Assembly: GCF_012184385.1 (NCBI RefSeq)
Contig: NZ_VSRL01000070.1
Span: 1-37,101 of the forward strand
Direction of reading: 5' to 3'
Length of the DNA stretch: 37,101 nt
DNA from: Lentzea indica
GTDB lineage: Bacteria > Actinomycetota > Actinomycetes > Mycobacteriales > Pseudonocardiaceae
Shown here: in pieces, positions 31,611 to 37,101 of the stretch
Numbering within the stretch: position 1 is the first letter of the stretch
How the letters are laid out: every line of letters begins with the position of its first letter
Notes under the pieces: model-generated
The model's database searches: none
Told to the model about the DNA's origin: nothing
What the model saw: only the letters and a program-made list of their open reading frames with translations
Position numbers and translations under genes: made by a program

Positions 31611-32705
31611 ATGAGATTGTCCAGATCAGTGGTGCCGGTGGTGGCGCTGCTGGTGACGGCGTGCGGCGCGCCGGCGGCCGGCCAGCAGGTCAAACCCGCC
31701 GAGGGTGCGCTCGTGGGCGTCACCATGCCGACGACCTCGTCGGAGCGCTGGATCCACGACGGCGAGAACATCAAGCGCGACCTGGAAAGGCTGGGACACC
31801 GGGTCGACCTGCGGTACGCCGAGAACGACGTTCCCAGCCAGGTGAAACAGATCGAGAGCCAGATCGCCGACGGCGCCAAGCTGCTGATCATCGCTTCGGT
31901 GGACGGCTCCGCGCTGACCCAGCCACTTCAGCGGGCCGCGGACGCCAGGGTCCCGGTGATCGCCTACGACCGGCTCCTGCGAGACAGCCCGTACGTCGAC
32001 TTCTACGCAACGTTCGAGAACTTCCGGGTCGGCGTCTACCAGGCCGAGTCACTGTTGGCCGGGCTCGGGCTTCGTGCCGCTGATGGCCGGCCCAGCTCCG
32101 CGAAAGGTCCGTTCAACGTCGAGCTGTTCGCCGGCTCGCCGGACGACAACAACGCGACATTTTTCTTCAACGGCGCCATGTCCGTGCTCAAGCCATACCT
32201 CGACAGCGGCACGCTGGTGGTGCGCAGCGGTCAGACGGACTTCCAGTCCGTTACGACCCCTCGGTGGGACGGCGAGACCGCCCGCAAGCGCATGGAGGAC
32301 ATCCTCGCCACGACATACCGCCGCACCAAGGTGAACGGCGTGCTCTCGCCTTACGACGGCATCTCCCTCGGCATCCTCGCCGCGCTGAAGAACAACGGCT
32401 ACGGCCCTGTCTTCCCGATCGTGACCGGCCAGGACGCCGAGCTCGCCTCCGTGAAGTCCATCATCGCCGACGAGCAGTACTCGACGATCTACAAGGACAC
32501 CCGCGAGCTGGCGACCGTCACGGCGATGATGGCGGACGCCGCGTTGAAGGGCCGGACGCCGCCGCAGCTGAACAACCTCAACGACTACGACAACGGCGTC
32601 AAGGTCGTCCCGGCCTTCCTGCTGAACCCCGTGAGCGTCAACAAGGCCAACTACCACAAGGTTCTCGTGGAGTCCGGGTACTACACCGACGACCAACTCC
32701 GCTAG
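31611..32705 (+). CDS. Sugar ABC transporter substrate-binding lipoprotein (ChvE/XylF type)
   Basis: A 364-aa periplasmic-binding-protein type 1 family lipoprotein. The lipobox is LLVTAC (Cys18). Characteristic segments are ALVGVTMPTTSSERWIHDGE, ADARVPVIAYDRLLRDSPYV, FNVELFAGSPDDNNATFFFN and YGPVFPIVTGQDAELASVKS, as in multiple-sugar binding ChvE/MmsA-system proteins. GAGGAG precedes the ATG. No ATPase or permease gene lies beside it, so it is an orphan here, either a remnant of a transporter operon or a feeder of a distant one. Confidence 0.87.
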   Translation: MRLSRSVVPVVALLVTACGAPAAGQQVKPAEGALVGVTMPTTSSERWIHDGENIKRDLERLGHRVDLRYAENDVPSQVKQIESQIADGAKLLIIASVDGSALTQPLQRAADARVPVIAYDRLLRDSPYVDFYATFENFRVGVYQAESLLAGLGLRAADGRPSSAKGPFNVELFAGSPDDNNATFFFNGAMSVLKPYLDSGTLVVRSGQTDFQSVTTPRWDGETARKRMEDILATTYRRTKVNGVLSPYDGISLGILAALKNNGYGPVFPIVTGQDAELASVKSIIADEQYSTIYKDTRELATVTAMMADAALKGRTPPQLNNLNDYDNGVKVVPAFLLNPVSVNKANYHKVLVESGYYTDDQLR

Positions 32706-32717
32706 CAGGCCGCTTGA

Positions 32718-33122
32718 TCAGGCCGGTTGCGGGCCGTGACCGTCGAGGAGTTTGGCCAGCAGTGCCTGCAGTTGGCGACGTTCCGCCGCGTCGAGCGCGC
32801 CCAGGAGCTCGTCCTGGACCAGCTCGGCGTGGTGCTGGATCTGTGCCAGGTAGCGGCGACCGTCGTCGGTCAGGGCGACGATGTTGCGGCGCCGATTGGC
32901 AGGATCGACCTCGCGCTGAACCCTGGCCGCGGCTTCGAGCCGGTTGAGGATGCCGTTGACGTCGTTGCGGTCCAGGCCGACACGGCGGCCGATGTCCGCC
33001 TGGCTCAGCGGCCCGTGGTCATCGAGGGCGGCCAGCACGGAGTAGTCGGCGCGGGCCCGCGTTGGCGCGAGCCCACTCCGCGCGGGCCTCGTCATCGGGC
33101 TGCGGCTCGTACCGGATGTCAC
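32718..33122 (-). CDS. MarR-family regulator, N-terminally replaced
   Basis: From about residue 23 (33053 downward) the frame encodes a MarR winged helix: ADYSVLAALDDHGPLSQADI, GRRVGLDRNDVNGILNRLEA, REVDPANRRRNIVALTDDGR, then a dimerisation helix to HGPQPA. The ~35 residues normally before this (helix 1 of the dimer interface) are missing. The first 22 codons are out-of-frame sequence of an adjacent NmrA-like fragment. The wing and recognition helix look intact, but dimerisation is probably impaired. Likely a pseudogene made by a deletion at about 33053-33070. Confidence 0.6.
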   Translation of the reverse strand: MTSGTSRSPMTRPARSGLAPTRARADYSVLAALDDHGPLSQADIGRRVGLDRNDVNGILNRLEAAARVQREVDPANRRRNIVALTDDGRRYLAQIQHHAELVQDELLGALDAAERRQLQALLAKLLDGHGPQPA

Positions 33123-33321
33123 GGCCGAGCACCTCGGCCAGGATCCGCACCCGGTCGCCCGGTCGCAACGCCTCGGGCCCGGTCACCGCGTACTCGCGGC
33201 CCTCATGATCCGCTGGCAGGAGCGCCTTCGCCGTGACAGCCGCGATATCGGCCGGATTGACAACCGCGGACGGCATGTCGGGCCACGGTGCACGGACCAC
33301 GCCCGTCTTGATCTGTTCCAC
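33019..33321 (-). pseudogene. NmrA-like NAD(P)-binding protein, internal fragment
   Basis: GVVRAPWPDMPSAVVNPADI, AAVTAKALLPADHEGREYAV, TGPEALRPGDRVRILAEVLG and RDIRYEPQP are the middle-to-late part of an NmrA/SDR-a5 oxidoreductase. The Rossmann N-terminus and the C-terminal ~50 residues are absent, and homology ends at about 33066, where the MarR part begins. The 33322-33544 interval upstream contains no recognisable coding segment on either strand. Confidence 0.6.
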
Positions 33322-33544
33322 GCCCTCTTCTCATGGCGATGGCCGAGCTGCCGAACGCTTCAGGCAAAGCGCACGCCCTGGCCGTCGAGACCAAGGCGTG
33401 GGTGCGCGAGAACACCGGCGATCTTGCTGATCAGCTGTCCATAGTGGATTCGACGGGCCCGCGCGTCAGGCACGCGGGCTCGGCGACGCCATGCTCACGG
33501 CAGCCCGCTGAGGAGCGTGAAGCGGCCCGGTGGACGGTTGATGA

Positions 33545-34816
33545 TCAGCTGGTGGGGCCGGTCCAGTCCGCGGTGATGTGGGCGATGCGGACGCGTTGCG
33601 GGTGGTCGCCGACGGGCACGGAGACGAGTTTCTGGCCGGTGGCGAAGTCGATCGCGGTGACCTGGTCGGTGCCGCTTTCGGAGATGACGCATGCCCGGCC
33701 GTCACCGCTGACGGTGGCCCAGTAGGGCTTGGAGGCCGTGACGAGCGGGCCCTCCTGCAGGCTGGCGCGGTCGACGATGGTGGCGTAGTCGTCCATCGTT
33801 CCGGCGACGCAAAGCTTGCTGCCGTCGGGGTTCATGGACAGGCCGTGGTGGCGCGAGTCGTTGACGAAGGTGGTGCGGTCGTCGCTGGTGCCCGAATTCT
33901 TCGGCAGCGTCTTCACCTTGGTGATCTTGTCGGTGGCGACGTCGTACTCCAGGAAACCGTTGAAGAACGACACCTGGAAGTACAGCTTCGAGAAGTCGGG
34001 GCTGAACACCGCGGGCCGCACGGAGTTGGACAAGTCGTTGCGGCCGAAGGCGTCCAGCCGGCTGCGCATGTCGATGGTCCTGACGACCTGGTAGGTGCTC
34101 GCGTCGACGACGGTGATGTGCCGGTCGCCCTTGAGGAAGTCCTGCCACGGCGCGTCGAAGTTGTTGTTGACCTCGCCGATCGACATGTTCCAGATGTACT
34201 TGCCGCCGTTGGTGAAGACGTTCTCGTGCGGCTTGTCACCGGTCTTGAAGGAGCCGAGCTGCTTGCCGGTGTTGATGTCCAGCACGTGCACGGTGTTGGA
34301 GGTCGACGCCGAGACCGCGACCTTGCCGCCGTCGGGGGAGACGGCCATGTGGTCGGAACGGAAGCCCGACACCGGGAACCGCCACTTGATCTTCCCGGTG
34401 GCGAGGTCCAGGGAGACGACGTCGGCGAAGCTGGGTCGTGAGACGACCATGGCCGTGCCGTCAGGGGTGGCGTACATGTCGTCGACGAACTGGTCGTGTC
34501 CTTCGCCCGGCCCCTGCCGGATGCCGAGGAAGAACGCCAGCTTGATCGGGTTGAGGTAGATCTCGGTCAGTCGCTGGGTCTTGTCGGGGATGACGTTGAG
34601 GCGGCCGATCTTGGCGAAGTCGCCGGTCGACTTGATGACGTCGGCGGTGCCGTCCCAGTTGTTGCCGACGAACATCACCTCGCGCAGCGGGGCCGCGGAG
34701 GCGGCCGGGGCGGTGACGCAGGCGGCGAGGGCTGTCGCCGCGGCGACAACGCGTGTCAGGCGCGTGAGAGCGCTTCCGTTGCGAGCTTTCCGTGCAGGGT
34801 CGGACGTAGCGTGCAT
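33545..34816 (-). CDS. Secreted beta-propeller (YncE/YVTN-type) protein
   Basis: A 423-aa exported protein. A long signal region (LTRLTRVVAAATALAACVTA) ends at PAASA-AP. The mature part consists of YncE-like blades: DVVSLDLATGKIKWRF, MAVSPDGGKVAVSASTSNTV, HVLDINTGKQLGSF, HITVVDASTYQVVRTID and VTAIDFATGQKLVSVPVG. GGAGAAG precedes ATG 34816; the 24 codons further upstream would overlap the palindrome region. It is divergent from a TetR gene across a 28-bp palindrome, so it is probably the regulated target. Ligand or enzymatic role unknown. Confidence 0.82.
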   Translation of the reverse strand: MHATSDPARKARNGSALTRLTRVVAAATALAACVTAPAASAAPLREVMFVGNNWDGTADVIKSTGDFAKIGRLNVIPDKTQRLTEIYLNPIKLAFFLGIRQGPGEGHDQFVDDMYATPDGTAMVVSRPSFADVVSLDLATGKIKWRFPVSGFRSDHMAVSPDGGKVAVSASTSNTVHVLDINTGKQLGSFKTGDKPHENVFTNGGKYIWNMSIGEVNNNFDAPWQDFLKGDRHITVVDASTYQVVRTIDMRSRLDAFGRNDLSNSVRPAVFSPDFSKLYFQVSFFNGFLEYDVATDKITKVKTLPKNSGTSDDRTTFVNDSRHHGLSMNPDGSKLCVAGTMDDYATIVDRASLQEGPLVTASKPYWATVSGDGRACVISESGTDQVTAIDFATGQKLVSVPVGDHPQRVRIAHITADWTGPTS

Positions 34817-34870
34817 CGCTGCTTCTCCGAGTGAAGTGGGCGCCCGCAAAGGAAGGCGCATGCCGCAGGG

Positions 34871-34898
34871 AGATCTGAACTTGGCCAAGTTCAGATCT
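34871..34898. promoter_or_regulatory. Perfect 28-bp palindrome between propeller gene and tetR
   Basis: AGATCTGAACTTGG (34871-34884) is followed directly by its exact reverse complement (34885-34898), with no spacer. It lies 54 bp upstream of the propeller gene start and 82 bp upstream of the TetR GTG. Both the symmetry and the place fit a TetR-family operator. Confidence 0.8.
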
Positions 34899-34980
34899 TG
34901 GCTACTGGATAGTAGGCTGACGTGATGCCGGCCACAAGAGCCAGTGGGGGAAACTGCCGCGCGGATCCGATGGAGGCACA

Positions 34981-35625
34981 GTGGCAGGCAGGATCACCCC
35001 GGCGGAGGGCCGCTACGGGGGCAAGGACGCGGCTGAGCGTCGTGCCGAGCGGCGCGGGCGGTTCCAGGAAGCGGGCCTGGAGGTGTTCGGCACCGGGCCG
35101 GGCTACCGGGGAACTCGCCTGGGTGACCTGTGCAAGGCTGCGGGGCTGTCGAGCCGCCAGTTCTACGAGGAGTACCGCACTCTGGAAGACCTGCTGGCCG
35201 ACCTGCACCTCCACGTCAACGACGTGGCGGCGAAGGCAGTCGCCGACGTGCTGCCCGATGCTGGGCACCTGACCTTGCCAGAGCTGCTGCCCCTGTTGGT
35301 GCACGCCTACGTGAAGGGCGCCTGTGCCGACCTGCGCCACGCCCGCATCGCCTACGTGGAGGTCGTCGGAGTCAGCCCGCGCATGGACCGCCAGCGCCTC
35401 GAACGCCGCGCCATCTGGGTCGAGATGATCAACCGGCTCGCGGCGGACGCCGTCACCCGTGGCGAGATCCCTCCTGGCAACTACCGCATCACCGCCGCGG
35501 CCATCATCGGCGCCGTCAACGGACTCATGCACGACTGGGTCGTCGGATGGGTCGACGCGACGCTGGACGAGATCGCCGACGAGCTGGCCCAGATGGTGCT
35601 CGGCAGGTACAAGATCGCCGGATGA
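34981..35625 (+). CDS. TetR/AcrR-family transcriptional regulator
   Basis: A 214-aa regulator starting at GTG 34981, with GGAGG upstream. The helix-turn-helix is at ~20-70 (ERRGRFQEAGLEVFGTGPGY, RGTRLGDLCKAAGLSSRQFY, EEYRTLEDLLADLHLHV). The C-terminal domain includes LPLLVHAYVKGACADLRHAR and IIGAVNGLMHDWVVGW. It probably represses itself and the divergent propeller gene through the 28-bp palindrome. Its stop codon abuts a relic of an aztD-like gene, so the native downstream neighbour has been replaced. Confidence 0.9.
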   Translation: MAGRITPAEGRYGGKDAAERRAERRGRFQEAGLEVFGTGPGYRGTRLGDLCKAAGLSSRQFYEEYRTLEDLLADLHLHVNDVAAKAVADVLPDAGHLTLPELLPLLVHAYVKGACADLRHARIAYVEVVGVSPRMDRQRLERRAIWVEMINRLAADAVTRGEIPPGNYRITAAAIIGAVNGLMHDWVVGWVDATLDEIADELAQMVLGRYKIAG

Positions 35626-35707
35626 TCGACGGGACCGAGCCGCCGGGACGATCACGGCGACGGCGTCGTTGTCCCAGAAGCCGAACGAAAGCGGCGTCGG
35701 TGCCTGA
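35625..35707 (+). pseudogene. 3'-end relic of an aztD-like lipoprotein gene
   Basis: In the frame ending at TGA 35705-35707 the sequence reads DRAAGTITATASLSQKPNES and GVGA. This is almost the same as the end of the lipoprotein at 2566-3729 (DLAAGTITATASLAQKQNEL and SGVTA). DNA identity begins at ATCGAC, right at the TetR stop codon, with one short insertion. Nothing else of the gene is left, and a terminator follows, as at the other copy. Confidence 0.65.
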
Positions 35708-35725
35708 GCGCGTGACCACATGCCC

Positions 35726-35756
35726 GGTGGACGCGGTCGAATCGGCCGCGTCCACC
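35726..35756. terminator. Terminator hairpin between relic/tetR and aldehyde dehydrogenase
   Basis: A perfect 11-bp stem, GGTGGACGCGG (35726-35736) and CCGCGTCCACC (35746-35756), with a 9-nt loop. It lies between convergent genes and could serve both. Confidence 0.7.
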
Positions 35757-35805
35757 TCGTGTTCGTGCTGTGGCGTCAGTCAGCAGCCACCACTCGCCGG
35801 CCGAG

Positions 35806-37101
35806 TCAGTTTCCCGTCGGGATGGCGATGTACTTGTACTCCAGGAATCCGTCCATCCCCGCCCGGCCACCTTCCCTGCCGAGACCGGACTGCTTGACAC
35901 CGCCGAACGGCGCGGCCGGGTTGGACACGAGGCCGGTGTTGAGACCGACCATGCCGCTCTCCAGCCGCTCGCTGACGCGCAGGGCGCGGTCGAGGTCGCG
36001 GGTGAACAGGTAGCTGACCAGGCCCCAGTCGGTGTCGTTGGCGGCGGCGACGACCTCGTCCTCGTCGTCGAAGGTGAGGATCGCGGCCACCGGGCCGAAG
36101 ATCTCCCTCTGGTTCACGGCGGCGTCGGCGGAGACACCGGTCAGCACGGTGGGCGGGTAGAAGCAGCCAGGTCCGTCCGGCAGCTCGCCGCCGGTGACGA
36201 GTTTGGCGCCGTGCCGCACGGCGTCGAGGACGAGCTCGTGGACCTTGCCGCGGCCCGCCTCGTCGATGAGCGGGCCGACGTCCGTGCCCGGTTCGGTGCC
36301 GGCGCCGACGGTGAGGGCCTCCATGCGGTCGGCCAGACGCGCGGCGAACTCCTCGGCGAGCGAGCTGTGGACGAAGATGCGGTTGGCCGCGGTGCAGGCC
36401 TCGCCCATGTTGCGCATCTTCGCGAGCATCGTGCCTTCGACCGCCGCGTCCAGGTCGGCGTCGTCGAAGACGATCACGGGGGCGTTGCCGCCCAGCTCCA
36501 TGGACGCCCGCACGACCGTGTCGGCGCACTGGGCCAGCAGGATCTTGCCGACCTGGGTGGAGCCGGTGAAGGAGAGCTTGCGGATCTGACCGCCGCGCAG
36601 CAGCGGTTCGACGACCCCGGCCGCGTCCGAGGTGACGACGACGTTGAGGACGCCGTCGGGAAGGCCCGCCTCGGTGAGGATGGCGGCGAGAGCGAGCGTG
36701 GAACAGCGGGTCTGCGGGGCCGGCTTGAGAACCATGGTGCACCCGGCGGCGACTGCGGGGCCGATCTTGCGGGTGCCCATGGCCAGCGGGAAGTTCCACG
36801 GGGTGATCAGCAGGCACGGGCCGACGGGCTGGCGCAGCACCATGATCCGGTTCTTGCCCTCGGGGGCCAGCGCCATCCCGCCGTCGACGCGGACCGCTTC
36901 CTCGGAGAACCAGCGGAAGAACTCCGCGGCGTAGGCGACCTCCCCGCGCGCCTGGTCGAGGGGCTTGCCCATTTCCAGGGTCATCAGCAGGGCGAGTTCC
37001 TCGGTGCGCGAGATGATGATGTCGTAGGCACGGCGGAGGATCTCACTGCGAACGCGGGGCGGGGTCGCGGCCCAGGCGGGCTGGGCGCGACCGCCGCTTC
37101 G
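35806..37101 (-). CDS. NAD(P)-dependent aldehyde (succinate-semialdehyde-type) dehydrogenase, N-terminus outside window
   Basis: The frame is open from the right edge (37101) to the stop at 35806, at least 431 codons. Motifs: SEILRRAYDIIISRTEELAL, MTLEMGKPLDQARGEVAYAA, LLITPWNFPLAMGTRK for cofactor binding, LSFTGSTQVGK, the catalytic Glu in MELGGNAP and the catalytic Cys in MGEACTAANR. The C-terminus FGGVKQSGLGREGGRAGMDG is standard. The GEACTAANR active site and the MTLEMGKPL region favour GabD-like succinate-semialdehyde dehydrogenases. An internal ATG at 36984 could be mistaken for the start, but conserved sequence continues upstream of it. Confidence 0.92.
   Translation of the reverse strand, partial: RSGGRAQPAWAATPPRVRSEILRRAYDIIISRTEELALLMTLEMGKPLDQARGEVAYAAEFFRWFSEEAVRVDGGMALAPEGKNRIMVLRQPVGPCLLITPWNFPLAMGTRKIGPAVAAGCTMVLKPAPQTRCSTLALAAILTEAGLPDGVLNVVVTSDAAGVVEPLLRGGQIRKLSFTGSTQVGKILLAQCADTVVRASMELGGNAPVIVFDDADLDAAVEGTMLAKMRNMGEACTAANRIFVHSSLAEEFAARLADRMEALTVGAGTEPGTDVGPLIDEAGRGKVHELVLDAVRHGAKLVTGGELPDGPGCFYPPTVLTGVSADAAVNQREIFGPVAAILTFDDEDEVVAAANDTDWGLVSYLFTRDLDRALRVSERLESGMVGLNTGLVSNPAAPFGGVKQSGLGREGGRAGMDGFLEYKYIAIPTGN

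Noticed and set aside
33545-34816. Reading the secreted propeller protein as a third AztD
   Set aside because: It has a normal (non-lipoprotein) signal peptide, YncE-type blades, and lacks the C-x-x-x-x-G and xGC-x-x-G features shared by the two AztD-like domains.
1-37101. CRISPR arrays, rRNA/tRNA genes, insertion sequences, phage or conjugation genes
   Set aside because: No regularly spaced repeats, no tRNA T-loop or acceptor patterns, and no transposase or integrase motifs were found by reading both strands; relics here are of ordinary genes.

Overview
This is a GC-rich stretch of about 37 kb from an actinomycete chromosome. I infer a Pseudonocardiales-type organism (Lentzea/Saccharothrix/Amycolatopsis-like). 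The grounds are strong G/C at third codon positions, many GTG starts, GTGA/ATGA start-stop overlaps, paired XRE-DUF5753/DUF397 genes and many TetR regulators. No rRNA, tRNA, CRISPR array, transposase or phage gene was seen. The two end genes run off the window.

Left part (1-8.9 kb). An arsenic module comes first: an ArsR-ArsC fusion, a stand-alone ArsC and an aquaglyceroporin-type channel. A terminator separates it from a convergent zinc-uptake locus resembling aztABCD. That locus has an AztD-like lipoprotein, an AztC/ZnuA-type binding lipoprotein, a permease fused in frame to a second AztD-like lipoprotein domain, and a divergent ATPase. A Fur/Zur-like box sits between the divergent starts. 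A DedA membrane protein and a DUF1269 protein follow.

Middle part (9-19.6 kb). A TetR regulator has two identical 21-bp operators in front of it. Next come a membrane protein and a second TetR. They face a tight five-gene operon: P450, alpha/beta hydrolase, SDR, MFS and acyl-CoA ligase. A Baeyer-Villiger-type monooxygenase lies divergently across two TGGTAC-N6-GTACCA operators. Together these enzymes could carry out subterminal oxidation: hydroxylation, alcohol to ketone, ketone to ester, ester cleavage, then CoA activation of the acid. An N-terminally truncated TetR follows the monooxygenase.

Candidate new system (19.7-25.7 kb). On the minus strand are an XRE regulator, apparently frame-shifted at a C5 tract, and a YdcF-family enzyme. 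Divergent from them are a B12-binding-type radical SAM enzyme, an aldo/keto reductase and a CYTH-domain protein, tightly coupled and closed by a strong terminator. I do not recognise this set as a characterised pathway.

Right part (25.7-37.1 kb). Two XRE-DUF5753 regulators flank DUF397 and small poorly conserved genes, one apparently frame-shifted. Then come an SMR efflux pair damaged by a deletion, a sulfotransferase, DUF4265, an orphan sugar-binding lipoprotein, MarR/NmrA and BTAD relics, a secreted beta-propeller protein with a divergent TetR around a perfect 28-bp palindrome, a 3'-end relic of an aztD-like gene, and a partial aldehyde dehydrogenase. The amount of gene debris between 29 and 35.7 kb suggests a rearranged accessory region.
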